Shown here in pieces: positions 15,726-24,384 of a DNA stretch of 64,000 nt (positions are counted from its first letter, which is position 1; each line of letters opens with the position of its first letter). The stretch is from JAHEFU01 sp041395205 (GTDB lineage: Bacteria > 4484-113 > JAFGCY01). Location: positions 558,001 to 622,000 of the forward strand of contig JAWLAZ010000002.1 in assembly GCA_041395205.1 (NCBI GenBank). Direction: 5' to 3'. The position numbers and the translations under genes are program-made. The notes beneath the pieces were generated by a model, which saw only the letters and a program-made list of their open reading frames with translations, was not told the DNA's origin and did no database searches.

Positions 15726-15985
15726 ACGGGAGGCCAGATGTCAGTCTGGCAATTGACAACTTTCCGGGCAATCAGCGAGAAGCTTGGCTTTGAGCTGTAT
15801 TGCAGACCGGCGAGTGCTCGCACGAGCCGGCAAGAGACTCCGGAGCGCGAGCATTCAGCTCGCAGGAATGGCGGCATTCAGCCGCCAGCATCGCGCTGAA
15901 GGATCGGAGGTCTGGCGCAAGCCAGGCGCGGAGGCCCGGTGCGAGCCGGGCCATGGAGGCCAGATGTCAGTCTGGCAATTGGGAA
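15726..15985 (+). repeat. GGAGG hairpin repeat cluster
   Basis: Units include GGAGGCCAGATGTCAGTCTGGCA (stem CCAGA/TCTGG, twice, at about 15728 and 15954), GCGAGC-ATTCA-GCTCGC, GGCGGC-ATTCA-GCCGCC and CTGGC-GCAA-GCCAG. The loops GCAA, ATTCA and TGTCAG recur with different stems. Confidence 0.75.
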
Positions 15986-16009
15986 TCTAAAAATCAATTA
16001 GCGGCGACA

Positions 16010-16195
16010 TGCTTTCGCCTGATCTTCTATGTACCATCCCCGCCTCGATGCCACGGCGCCCCGCTGTCGCCTGATCTTCTATATACCATCCCCGCCTCAA
16101 TGCCACGGCTCTCCGCTGTCGCCTGATCTTCTATGCACCATCCCCGCCTCGATGCCAAGTCGACATGCTGTCGCATGATCTGCATTACGTCATCC
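16010..16195 (+). repeat. 52-bp tandem repeat, about 3.5 copies
   Basis: The word TCGCCTGATCTTCTAT recurs at 16015, 16067 and 16119, with a diverged fourth start at 16171 (TCGCATGATC). Exact 52-nt spacing; unit ends carry GCTGTCGC, which can pair with the GCGACA at the array start. Confidence 0.85.
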
Positions 16196-16309
16196 AAACC
16201 AAGGTGTAGCGGCGGCGCCCCGCGACGCCTGGGAGGGAATTCACCATCTTAGACTCGTCAGACAGGATAGGCTATTGGCAACACTCCCTGCCGCGCGGCA
16301 TGTGCCTCC

Positions 16310-16640
16310 GGTAGGCACTACTCGCGTGCTGGTCCAGCCAGGCTGGACCGCTACCCTGCATCATCGGGGCTGCCTGTTTCGCTCTGCGTCCCTGCGGCTC
16401 TGCGTTGAGGAATCTCCTTGCAGCCAGCTCAATCGCCGCCCCCAACCCTCTGCGCTCTCTGTGCCCTCTGTGGTTAATATTCCTCTGTGTGCTCGTTGTC
16501 AGCTTTACAGCTGACCTCCTCGCCCAGCATGCACCGGGCCTCCGTTGCCAATCCCAATAAACCCTCTGCGCTCTCCGTGCCCTCTGTGGTTAATCTTCCT
16601 CCGTTCGCTACTTGCCCGGATGGCTCCGGGCCTCCGATGC
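16310..16640. repeat. Hairpin repeats and CTCTGTG repeats
   Basis: Stems GTGCCT/AGGCAC, GGTCCAGCC/GGCTGGACC and reverse-orientation units ending in CCTCC with stems GTCAGCT/AGCTGAC, GCCCA/CGGGC and GCCCGGA/TCCGGGC. They are interleaved with CTCTGTGCCCTCTGTGGTTAAT words (about 16460 and 16575). Confidence 0.65.
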
Positions 16641-16644
16641 TCCC

Positions 16645-18138
16645 CTACTTCGCCGCGAATTCCAGGCGGATGCGGTTGAATTCCGCCTGCGATTCGAGGA
16701 AGCAGTCCAGCACGTCCGGGTCGAAGCGCTTGCCGCGGTCCGCCGTCATCATCTCCACCGTCTCCTCATGCGAGTAGGCCGGCTTGTAGGGCCGCGACGT
16801 CGTCAGCGCGTCATACACGTCGGCCACGCTGAAGATCCGTGCCGCCGCCGGGATGTCCCGGCCCTTCAGCATCTCCACATAGCCCTGCCCGTCCCAGCGT
16901 TCATGATGCGAGCGCGCGATCTCCTCCGCCATCGTCAGGAAGCCGCTCTCCACCTGCATCTGCTGGCGCGCGGCGCGGATCGTGTTGGCCCCGATCAGCG
17001 TGTGCGACATCATGATCGCGCGTTCGTGGTCGTCAAGGCTCGCCGGCTTCAAAAGGATCACGTCCGGGATCCCGACCTTGCCGATGTCATGCAGCATCAC
17101 GGCGTCGTAGATGTCGCGGATGAACTGCTCGTCGATGATCCGCCGCCAGCCCTCGCGCCCGCGCAGCTCCGTTGCCAGCAGTGTGGCGTACTCGCGCACG
17201 CGCAGCAGGTGCCCGCCGGTCTCGTTGTCACGCGCCTCCGCCAGCTTGGCGAGCGCGAACACCGCGGTACGCTGGCTGAGGCTGATCGAGGCATCGCGCT
17301 CCTGGATGCCCTGCGCCATCAGGTTGATCGCCTCGCACAGCGTCGCCAGCTCGCTGGTCTCCGGATTGTCAACGCGCGCGCTGTAGTCACCGGCGGCGAT
17401 CGCGTGGCTGACGCGGATCAGCTCGTCCACGCGCGTCAGCAGCAGGCGCTTCAGGGTGATCGTCACGATCACGCCGAGCACGAGGCACATCACCGCCACC
17501 ACGATCCACTGCTGCTGGATCTGCGCATCGACGATCATGTCGATGTCCTCCAGCGGCGCATCCGCCACCACCACCCAGTCGTACTCCGCGAACACCGTGG
17601 CGTAGGCCAGGCGCGGCTGGGCCCAGCCGCCCTCGCCCTCCCAGTCCATGTCGTATTCCACGAAGCTTTCGTCATCGCGGAAGTAGAGCTTCAGCAGCTG
17701 CGAGATGAAGCGCGTGCCGATCGCATCGCTGAGCGTCGTCACATCCTTGCCGGCCAGTTCCCGGCTGAGCGGATGCATGAGCATCGTGCCGTCGCGCTTC
17801 AGCACGTAGACGAAGCCGTTGCCAAAGGGTCCGAAGCGCAGTTCCCCGAGCAGGTCCAGCGACATCTCGCGGGCCTGGCTGTTGCTGAGCACGCCCTTGC
17901 GCTCCTTCTTCTCCACCCCTTCAAGGATCGCGAGCGCGGCATGCGCCGCATCGACGATCTCATCCTCGCGGGCGGTGAGCAGCGCATCGCGGTTGCTCTG
18001 CGCCATCCAGAAGAAGGTCCAGCCGATGAAGATGATCAGGATGATGAGCAGCACCGCCAGAATGCGCGGTGTCTGGCCCGTACGCGACGGCCTGCCACCC
18101 TTGCTCTCAATCTCCGCCAGCGCAGTCGTGAACGACAT
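16645..18138 (-). CDS. Membrane sensor cyclic-di-GMP phosphodiesterase (HD-GYP)
   Basis: 497 residues: TM1 (about 25-45), an extracytoplasmic single-Cache-like domain (about 50-205) with FVYVLKRDGTMLMHP, TM2 (about 209-231), HAMP (about 232-285) and an HD-GYP domain (about 290-490). Metal and catalytic motifs are HDIGK at 350-354, HERAIMMSHT at about 371, HHERWDGQGY at 411-420 and DVYDALTTSRPYK. The third residue of GYP is Val here (GYV). Predicted to hydrolyse c-di-GMP in response to an external ligand, which would affect motility or adhesion. It is the last of several minus-strand genes and is separated from the preceding secreted-protein gene by about 56 nt. Confidence 0.93.
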   Translation of the reverse strand: MSFTTALAEIESKGGRPSRTGQTPRILAVLLIILIIFIGWTFFWMAQSNRDALLTAREDEIVDAAHAALAILEGVEKKERKGVLSNSQAREMSLDLLGELRFGPFGNGFVYVLKRDGTMLMHPLSRELAGKDVTTLSDAIGTRFISQLLKLYFRDDESFVEYDMDWEGEGGWAQPRLAYATVFAEYDWVVVADAPLEDIDMIVDAQIQQQWIVVAVMCLVLGVIVTITLKRLLLTRVDELIRVSHAIAAGDYSARVDNPETSELATLCEAINLMAQGIQERDASISLSQRTAVFALAKLAEARDNETGGHLLRVREYATLLATELRGREGWRRIIDEQFIRDIYDAVMLHDIGKVGIPDVILLKPASLDDHERAIMMSHTLIGANTIRAARQQMQVESGFLTMAEEIARSHHERWDGQGYVEMLKGRDIPAAARIFSVADVYDALTTSRPYKPAYSHEETVEMMTADRGKRFDPDVLDCFLESQAEFNRIRLEFAAK

Positions 18139-18194
18139 CAGCCTGAAAGTGTGATTTCACAGCCCCTTTGATTTCCATCAGTGCGTGTCCCGGC

Positions 18195-18692
18195 TTACTC
18201 AGCCGGAGGCCTAGTATAGTCATCCAGGGCCTGTTCCACAAGTAGCAGCTCCGCCTTGACCTGCTCCATCTGCATCACTCCGCCCTCGCTGAACAGGTCC
18301 AGCAGTGCGCCGAGCAGGCGGTTCTCCTTCTCGAGGATGTCGCGCAGCTTGCCCAGTTCCTCGCGGCCGAGCGTGTCGCTCTCGGGCGTCAGGCCCTCGA
18401 TCTCACCCACGCTCTCGAGCGCCACGCTGTGCAGCAGCGCCACATGCTCCAGCGAATTGATCGCGGTCTGGCCGTCGATCACGCCGTTCATGAAGTCCCC
18501 GAAGATGAAACCGGAGGTGCTGTAGACCGAGAAGCAGCTCACGGCCGTCATGCGCAGGTAGCCGTCCTGGTAGGCATCCGCCAGCTGCAGCACGCGGCCC
18601 TCGGGTTTTGTCTCAGCGCCCTGGGCCAGGCCGCTGCCCGGCAGTCCGAGCAGGATCAGCAGTGCCAGCAGGCAGGCATGGATGTTTCGCAT
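18195..18692 (-). CDS. Secreted helical protein, unknown
   Basis: 165 residues with a clear signal peptide (hydrophobic 6-23, ending GLAQGA) and an AAGGAG ribosome-binding site before ATG 18692. The mature protein is mostly helical and ends in a Leu/Glu-rich coiled-coil-like stretch (LGKLRDILEKENRLLGALLDLF). It lies just upstream of the HD-GYP sensor gene in the same direction, so it could be a periplasmic partner of its Cache domain, but only proximity supports that. No family recognised. Confidence 0.7.
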   Translation of the reverse strand: MRNIHACLLALLILLGLPGSGLAQGAETKPEGRVLQLADAYQDGYLRMTAVSCFSVYSTSGFIFGDFMNGVIDGQTAINSLEHVALLHSVALESVGEIEGLTPESDTLGREELGKLRDILEKENRLLGALLDLFSEGGVMQMEQVKAELLLVEQALDDYTRPPAE

Positions 18693-18713
18693 CGCGGCTC
18701 CTTGAAAGGCAAA

Positions 18714-18739
18714 GCCGGACCACCCGCAGGCGATCCGGC
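18714..18739 (-). terminator. Possible terminator after the 18760 gene
   Basis: Minus-strand hairpin GCCGGA / TCCGGC with an inner GC stem, followed by TTTGCCTTT, about 20 nt after the upstream stop codon. Confidence 0.5.
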
Positions 18740-18759
18740 CTCAGGATATCCAGAATTCG

Positions 18760-19587
18760 TTACTTGACGGTCAGGGTCCCGTCGGCGGTGGACTGCACCT
18801 CGGCAGCTTCCTCGCCGCTGGCGGCCTGCCCCACCTCAATCGGACCGATTTCGCCCTCGATCAGTTCAAACAGGCTCAGCTCGCCGCTGCGCGGGATGCT
18901 GGAGGCCACCACCACTTCCTGGGGGGCCACGAAGGCCTCGCTCTGCCACTGCGGGAAGAGCGGGTTGTCCTTGATGTAGTTCGAGAGCACGGTGTTGTTG
19001 TCATTGATCTGCTGGTTGATCAGCTCCACCACGTCCTCGGCATTGCCGCTGATCACGCGGTACGGCAGGGCTCCGCCGTCGCTGCGCTCACCGGTCTGGG
19101 TGTTGAGGAAGTAGCTGTAGATCACCTCGCGGCGGCGGTTCGTGCCCCGGCGGCGGTTGCGCTTGACCTGCATCCGCTTGTAGAGCACGCCGTCACGCCC
19201 GAGGAAGACGTTGTAGTCGATCACCTGGCCGAACTGGCGGGCCCAGCCCTCCAGCTCCTCGCCCTGGAAGTTCAGCGTGGCGTAGCGGTAGTTCACCGGG
19301 CCGGGCTTCCAGTAGCCGCTGTAACCGTCGTAGTAGTAGTAATAGCCGTTGTAGACGCCTTCCCAGTAGCCGAACAGGTCGTCCTGGTACCAGCCGTTGA
19401 CGTACATGTCGCCGATGGCGGTCTGCCCGTTGTAGAGCGTGATCAGGGCCTTCATGGTGTCGCCGGACTGTACGGGGGCGGTACCGACCCACTCCAGTCC
19501 GCTGGACTGGTAGATGTAGCCCGCCTGGGCGAAGGCGGAGGTGCTCATGGCGAACATGAGCATGCATGCCGCGATCAGGATGCGCAT
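18760..19587 (-). CDS. Secreted Tyr-rich protein
   Basis: 275 residues; signal peptide (hydrophobic 3-19, cleavage after AFAQA). The middle has runs of Tyr and Gly (YNGYYYYYDGYSGYW, about 80-94), then a basic patch with RRRGTNRRR (about 146-156) and an acidic C-terminal third. The N-terminal half looks beta-rich. The gene sits between the class III cyclase end and the HD-GYP region, with hairpin repeats in front of it. It resembles no family I know; the Tyr-rich, basic make-up would suit a surface or matrix role, but this is a guess. Confidence 0.65.
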   Translation of the reverse strand: MRILIAACMLMFAMSTSAFAQAGYIYQSSGLEWVGTAPVQSGDTMKALITLYNGQTAIGDMYVNGWYQDDLFGYWEGVYNGYYYYYDGYSGYWKPGPVNYRYATLNFQGEELEGWARQFGQVIDYNVFLGRDGVLYKRMQVKRNRRRGTNRRREVIYSYFLNTQTGERSDGGALPYRVISGNAEDVVELINQQINDNNTVLSNYIKDNPLFPQWQSEAFVAPQEVVVASSIPRSGELSLFELIEGEIGPIEVGQAASGEEAAEVQSTADGTLTVK

Positions 19588-19651
19588 AAGGTTACTCCCA
19601 TATACATGGTTCGCTATATTTTACCCAATTGGTGGGGGATGTAGCTTAGCG

Positions 19652-19795
19652 GGTGGAGTGTAGCTGGAGTGTAGCTGGAGTGTAGCTCTTCAGAGCTACA
19701 TGGCCCTGTCGGTCTTAGACCAACACACCGTAATTTTCGGTGTGTAGCTCTTCAGAGCTACATGGCCCTGTCGGTCTCCAGACCGACACTCCGTC
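19652..19795. repeat. TGTAGCTC and TCGGTCT hairpin repeats
   Basis: Units GGAGTGTAGCTCTTCAGAGCTACA (stem TGTAGCTC/GAGCTACA, twice) and reverse units CGGTCT...AGACCG ending in CACTCC. They immediately follow the cyclase stop codon and precede the promoter region of the 18760 gene. Same construction as the GGAGG hairpins elsewhere. Confidence 0.75.
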
Positions 19796-20411
19796 ACAGC
19801 TTCAGCCTGTACATCTCTTCCTTCGCCGGGTCGAGCACCGCGTGCAGGCGCACCTCCTCCACCCGGCCCTTGACCTGCTGCGCCGAGACGAAACGGAAGC
19901 AGTACTCCCCGCTCACCCCGTCCACCACGCTCTGGGTCACGAGGATGCTCCAGCCGAATTCCTTCGTCTGGCTCTCCACGCGGCTCGCCACGTTCGCCGC
20001 ATCGCCGATCACCGTGTACTCCTGGCGCAGGTCCGAGCCGATGTTGCCCATGATCACGCGCCCGACGTTGATCCCGATCCCGATCTGGAAGCGCGGCAGC
20101 CCGCGCGCATCGAGCTGCGGCCAGAGCTCCTCATGCAGGGCGCGCACGATCTCCAGCGCCGTGCGCACGGCGTCATCCACCGGCTGCTCCGTCGGTACCG
20201 GCCCGCCGAAGCAGGCCACCATCCCGTCGCCGAGGAACTTGTTGATCCAGCCGTGGTTGCGGATCACGACGCCGTTGACAACACCCCAGTAGAGGTTGAG
20301 GAACTCCACCACCTGGGCCGCGCTCAGCTGCTCGCTGATCGTCGAGAAGCTGCGGATGTCATTGAACATCACGGCGGCGGTGCGCTCCACCCCGCCGAGA
20401 TCCACGAGCAA
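19794..20411 (-). CDS. Class III adenylate/guanylate cyclase catalytic domain
   Basis: A 205-residue cyclase homology domain. It retains both metal Asp (in VMFNDIRSFS and NKFLGDGM), the substrate-recognition Lys (NKFLGD) and the transition-state Asn/Arg pair (IGDAANVASR), so it should be active, most likely as an adenylate cyclase. There is no membrane or sensor part, and the only available start is TTG 20411; an in-frame stop lies shortly upstream. In related proteins this domain is fused to CHASE2 plus transmembrane helices, exactly what lies further upstream (20980-22173). The intervening sequence is a deletion-riddled copy of this same domain, so the two pieces were probably one gene. Confidence 0.85.
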   Translation of the reverse strand: MLVDLGGVERTAAVMFNDIRSFSTISEQLSAAQVVEFLNLYWGVVNGVVIRNHGWINKFLGDGMVACFGGPVPTEQPVDDAVRTALEIVRALHEELWPQLDARGLPRFQIGIGINVGRVIMGNIGSDLRQEYTVIGDAANVASRVESQTKEFGWSILVTQSVVDGVSGEYCFRFVSAQQVKGRVEEVRLHAVLDPAKEEMYRLKL

Positions 20412-20979
20412 CGGGATTAACAGATATAATCAAGCCAGCACGGCAGGAAGGCACTACAACCGGTGCCGGGTCTCCAGCGCATGGGAGACTGGCCTCGAGA
20501 TCTGGAGGCGGTATCGAACGACGTCAGATTCAGAGTTGGTAGGCGCGGATGGCTCTTCAGGAGCCAGACCGACACGTACAGCTTCAGCCTGTACGGGCAC
20601 CGCGCAGGCGCACCTCCACCCACCGCAGACGAAACGGCCCGCCACCCGTCCACCACGCCTGGGTCACGAGGACCAGCCGAATTCCTTCGTCTGGCCACGC
20701 GGCTCGCCACGTGCCGCATCATCGTAGGTCCCATGATCACGCGCCGACGTCCATCGTTGAAGCGGCAGCGCGCATCGAGCTGCGGCCAGCAGGGCGCGCA
20801 ATGCGACCAATCCACGGTTGCTCCTCGGACCGGCCGCCGAAGCAGGCCACCATCGTCGAGATCCAGCGGCGGATCACGACGTCGTTGACAACACCCAGAG
20901 AGGTTGAGGCACTGCGCCGCGCCAGTGGGATCGTCGAGAAGCTCGGGATCATCAGGCGGCGGTGCGCCCACCGCCGAGA
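20412..20979 (-). pseudogene. Deletion-riddled second copy of the cyclase region
   Basis: From about 20545 to 20979 this matches the plus-strand text of 19741-20405 in the same order, starting with the hairpin repeat (CTCTTCAGG...AGACCGACAC), the words CAGCTTCAGCCTGTAC, CAGCCGAATTCCTTCGTCTGG and ATCGAGCTGCGGCCAG, through GACAACACCC to GCCGAGATC. Nearly all differences are deletions of one to a few dozen bases; about 665 bp are compressed into about 440. Every frame is broken. About 130 further bases (20412-20544) have no clear match. Either a decayed duplication or an assembly/consensus error. Confidence 0.75.
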
Positions 20980-22173
20980 TCACAGGGGTCGCACGACGCT
21001 CAGCGGCAGGCCATAGCCCAGGAGCGTCATGCTCAGCGAGAGCTCGATTGCCGCGCGCGCAAACAGCAGCAGGTCGCAGAGCAGCACGAGCCCCGTGATC
21101 GCCAGCGCTGCCATCCAGACATTGCGCACCGGCTTCAGCTGGTTCGTCAGCCAGGCCAGCAGCGCCAGTGCGAAGCAGATCAGGAGCACCTGCACCGGCG
21201 CGAGCACCCGCACCGTGCGCCCGCTGACGAGCGTGTCGAAGGCGCTGGCATTGGTGTCTACGCCGAACATCGTGCCGTAGGGCGTCTGGAAGTAGTCGTT
21301 GTCAGCCTGGGCCCGGCTGCCGATGAACACATGGCTGCCGGTGTAGCGGCGCTGCAGCCGCTCGCGCTCCTCCGGGGCGAGGTCCGCGCGGTCGCGGTGC
21401 TCGAACAGCTCATTGGCGAAGATGCTCGAGAGGCTGGCCGAGACCTGCGCATCCGGCTCCAGCGGCCCGCAGTAGTTGATCCGGAAGCTGCGCGTCTGGC
21501 CCACGGCGTTGTCAAGCAGCGGTTCGAAGTCCAGCCCTTCCTGCGTGCAGTGCGTGCGGAAGGCCTGCACCGCCTGGGAGTAGAGCACCTCCTGCCCGTC
21601 CTGCAGGCTGTCCCAGGCCGTTTCGTCCGCGCGGTAGCCCAGCTTCTGCGTGGTGTTGGACAGCCCGAGCTGCGGCTCGGCCTCCATGATCACCGGCGCT
21701 GGCGTGATCTTGCTGCGCACCATGCCGCCCGGGACCTGCATGCTCTCGATCGCCGCCGCCAGCACCACCTCGCAGTGCTGCGAGCGCGCATAGACGATCG
21801 CATCGCGCAGGGCCTCATCCTCGGCGCTGTCCCAGCTGTCCTCGCCGGAGAACAGGATGTCCATCACGATGATCCGCGCCCCGCTGTCGGCCAGGCGGCG
21901 GATCAGCTCCCCGTGCCAGTCGCGCGGCAGCGGATAGGGCACGCTCAGTTCCTCGCGGAAGAGCTGGATGTCATTCTCGGTGATCCCGATCACGCGCAGC
22001 CGGCTGTCCGGCGGCACCGTGCCGCGAAAGGCGTAGAGCAGCTCCGTGGAGAAGGTGTCGATTCCGTTCAGCACACTGCGGCTGGCCGGGGTCACGTAGA
22101 GCATGAACAGCAGCCCGAAGCAGGCCAGCGCGAAGCCAAGCGAGATCCACAGCCGCTGTTCCTTCATCCGCAC
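20980..22173 (-). CDS. CHASE2-domain membrane sensor (probable 5' part of a cyclase)
   Basis: 397 residues: an N-terminal transmembrane helix (about 9-27), an extracytoplasmic CHASE2 domain (about 30-315) with RVIGITENDIQLF, ARIIVMDILFSGED and HVFIGSRAQADND-type segments, then three closely spaced transmembrane helices at about 318-390. This is the standard sensor arrangement before a class III cyclase or kinase. The frame stops right where the degraded cyclase copy begins, so the true product probably continues into a cyclase domain. It follows the FecR-like gene by about 20 nt, suggesting an operon barrel-FecR-CHASE2/cyclase. Confidence 0.85.
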   Translation of the reverse strand: MRMKEQRLWISLGFALACFGLLFMLYVTPASRSVLNGIDTFSTELLYAFRGTVPPDSRLRVIGITENDIQLFREELSVPYPLPRDWHGELIRRLADSGARIIVMDILFSGEDSWDSAEDEALRDAIVYARSQHCEVVLAAAIESMQVPGGMVRSKITPAPVIMEAEPQLGLSNTTQKLGYRADETAWDSLQDGQEVLYSQAVQAFRTHCTQEGLDFEPLLDNAVGQTRSFRINYCGPLEPDAQVSASLSSIFANELFEHRDRADLAPEERERLQRRYTGSHVFIGSRAQADNDYFQTPYGTMFGVDTNASAFDTLVSGRTVRVLAPVQVLLICFALALLAWLTNQLKPVRNVWMAALAITGLVLLCDLLLFARAAIELSLSMTLLGYGLPLSVVRPL

Positions 22174-22192
22174 CTCCGCGCTGCGGGACGGT

Positions 22193-24352
22193 TCAGCGCT
22201 TGAACCGGTCCCGCGCTCCGGCCGTGGCCCCGGTCACGCTGTCAACGCTGACGTCGACGTCGTCACCGGGCTCGGCATCGATCGGGTTGTCAAAGCTGTC
22301 GCTCAGCTCCGCCTCATCCACCTCGACGGTGGTGAAGCCCAGCTCGGCGGGCCGGAACTCCAGCACGAAGATCTCACCGTTGCCCGTGATCCCCGCGTCA
22401 CCCGCCGGCACCTGGCCGCTGATCGTGACCACGCCGCTCGAGTTGTTGCTGAAGAACACCGTGGAACCGCTGAACAGCCCGCTGCGGCGGCCGCGCTCGA
22501 ATTCGAGCACGTTCGGGTCGAAGAGCACCGTGATGCTCCAGCGGCGCAGGTCGCTGACATCGCTGATCAGGCCGCGGATGCGCAGCGTGTCGGGGCTGAA
22601 CAGCTGTCCGTCCCAGGTCACATCCGTGCGGCCCACGCCCTCGAGGTCGATCACGACCTGCTGGTCGATGAAGGGCGCGCTGATCGCCAGCTGGCGCACT
22701 TCACTGGCAATCGTCCCGCCGAAGGCGGAGGCGAAGTCCGGGTTGGCGGCGGCGATCCCGGCGAACAGCTCGTCCTCGTCCACCCTGGCGATGATCTGCC
22801 AGGTGAGGTCGAGGCGGCGGCCACTGCCGTCGGCGACGATGTCGTCGGCGAAGATCCCGCCGTTGCCGAACAGGAACTCCGTCTCCACAGTGGTGTCGTT
22901 GTCAACGTCGCGCGCCACCCACTGCCGGCCGCGGCTGGAGGTCAGCACGAGGTCGTACTGCTCGATGAAGTCCGTGTCGAGCTCCTCGAACACGAATTCC
23001 ACCTCGCTGTCGTCCGGATAGAGCAGCTCCTCGCCGTCATCCGGGTCGAGCAGGGTGATGAAGCCGTCGGAGTTGTTGTCAAAGGGATCGAGCCCGAGCA
23101 TCGTCTCGTCCACGTCGCTGATCCCGTCATTGTCGGTGTCGAACAGCTTCCAGCGCAGGGAGAGCGCCGGGTTGCCGCTCGGCTGGATCAGGCCCTGCAG
23201 CTGGTCGATCAGATCCTGGTTGGTGTCGATGAAGGGCTCGGCGTCATCCATGAAGCCCTCGAGGATCTCGTAGGCATCCCGCTGCGTGGTGGCGATGCCG
23301 CGCAGCAGCTCGCCGATCCCGTCCCTGAGCTCCGGGGAACTGATGCCCTCCAGCAGCTCAAGCTGGTCGCGGTACCAGTTGAAGGAATCACGCGGGTCGG
23401 AGGAGTCGTCAAAGCCGCTGAAGGCGGAGTTGGCAAGCCCGTCCGCGAGGGGCAGGATCATGCGCGGCTCGGCATCCTTCATGAAGGAGGCGTAGTCCTC
23501 GCCCAGCTCATCCAGCTCGTCCCAGGCGTAGAGCACCTGCACGTAAAGGTAGAGCATCTGGAAGCGCTGGTCATTGCGCTCGTAGCGGCTCCACTCCTTC
23601 TCGTAGTCACTGAGCTTGTCATACAGGTCGTCGGCGCGCTGCCCGAAGGGCCGCAGCGCGTCGGCAAGATCCAAAAGCGCCTGTTCATAGGCTTCATAGA
23701 GGCTGGTGTCCAGCATCTCGTCACGGAAGAGCTGCGCCCCGCTGCCCGCCGGGTCCGGGCCCTGCAGGTTGCCATAGCTGGCCAGCACCTCGGTGTCGAT
23801 CGTCAGGTCCACGCGGCTGTCCGGGTCCGGGTCGCCGAAGGTGTCAACCGTATAGAGCGCCACGGTGCCGTCATAGCCGTAGCAGAGGCAGTCGAATTCA
23901 TCGATCTCATCCATGCCCCATTCGGTGCCGCGCACCACGGCGAGCGCCGTCGGGGTCTTGACCTCGAACTGGCTGCCCGGTGACAGCGCATTCTGGATGT
24001 TGACGAGGATCCCCCCGCCCAGCGCCTCGAGGCTGGCCCCGCCGTCAGCGGAGAGCCTGTCAATCACGAGCTCGCTGTTCTGCTTGAGGATCAGTACGTT
24101 GTCCTGCGGGAAGAGCAGCTGGACCTTGGACTCCTCACCGGTGCGCAGCTTCCAGCCCGCGCCGATGCTCTCGCCCTTCTCGGCCATGCGCCACTCGTCG
24201 TCAGTCAGCTCGCTGTGGCGCACTTCGACCGTGCCCGCCATGCGCTCGATCACGACACCGAAGGCGTCGCTCTGGGCATGCGCCGGGACCGCCGCCAGCA
24301 GCAGCGCCGCCAGCAGGATGCCTGTAAGCCCGAAGTTGATGTTCAGTTTCAT
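22193..24352 (-). CDS. Secreted FecR-domain protein with cohesin-like C-terminus
   Basis: About 719 residues from ATG 24352 (GGAGAAGG upstream). Signal peptide about 1-27; FecR domain about 30-150 with KLRTGEESKVQLLF and ALAVVRGTEWGM; long helical region about 180-390; an acidic Ca-binding thrombospondin-3/EF-hand-like stretch (DTDNDGISDVDE and DNNSDGF, about 410-435); a beta-rich domain; and a final domain resembling cohesin (SDLRRWSITVLFDPNVLEFE, then GEIFVLEFRP, about 600-705). FecR domains commonly accompany CHASE2 cyclases, so it may pass an envelope signal to the downstream sensor. The cohesin call is by pattern only. Confidence 0.82.
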   Translation of the reverse strand: MKLNINFGLTGILLAALLLAAVPAHAQSDAFGVVIERMAGTVEVRHSELTDDEWRMAEKGESIGAGWKLRTGEESKVQLLFPQDNVLILKQNSELVIDRLSADGGASLEALGGGILVNIQNALSPGSQFEVKTPTALAVVRGTEWGMDEIDEFDCLCYGYDGTVALYTVDTFGDPDPDSRVDLTIDTEVLASYGNLQGPDPAGSGAQLFRDEMLDTSLYEAYEQALLDLADALRPFGQRADDLYDKLSDYEKEWSRYERNDQRFQMLYLYVQVLYAWDELDELGEDYASFMKDAEPRMILPLADGLANSAFSGFDDSSDPRDSFNWYRDQLELLEGISSPELRDGIGELLRGIATTQRDAYEILEGFMDDAEPFIDTNQDLIDQLQGLIQPSGNPALSLRWKLFDTDNDGISDVDETMLGLDPFDNNSDGFITLLDPDDGEELLYPDDSEVEFVFEELDTDFIEQYDLVLTSSRGRQWVARDVDNDTTVETEFLFGNGGIFADDIVADGSGRRLDLTWQIIARVDEDELFAGIAAANPDFASAFGGTIASEVRQLAISAPFIDQQVVIDLEGVGRTDVTWDGQLFSPDTLRIRGLISDVSDLRRWSITVLFDPNVLEFERGRRSGLFSGSTVFFSNNSSGVVTISGQVPAGDAGITGNGEIFVLEFRPAELGFTTVEVDEAELSDSFDNPIDAEPGDDVDVSVDSVTGATAGARDRFKR

Positions 24353-24384
24353 TGCCTTCTCCAGCACGGGGCTCAGCAGGAACA

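Larger units (their letters stand above)
15182..16644. other. Gene-free repeat-rich region
   Basis: About 1.46 kb without a supportable protein gene. It contains GGAGG hairpin repeats (15261-15362, 15726-15985, 16310-16360, 16495-16640), a terminator-bounded locus that may encode a small RNA (15430-15622), a 52-bp tandem repeat (16010-16195) and two short CTCTGTG-rich segments (about 16430-16490 and 16560-16605) of the dispersed repeat family. Short frames here change composition arbitrarily. Confidence 0.7.

Noticed and set aside
19630..19660. tRNA-like start GGGGATGTAGCTTAGCGGG
   Set aside because: It cannot be extended into anticodon and T arms; the bases continue into the TGTAGCTC hairpin repeat.
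22103..23983. Plus-strand frame opposite the FecR gene
   Set aside because: Mirror of codon bias in a GC-rich gene; no recognisable motif.
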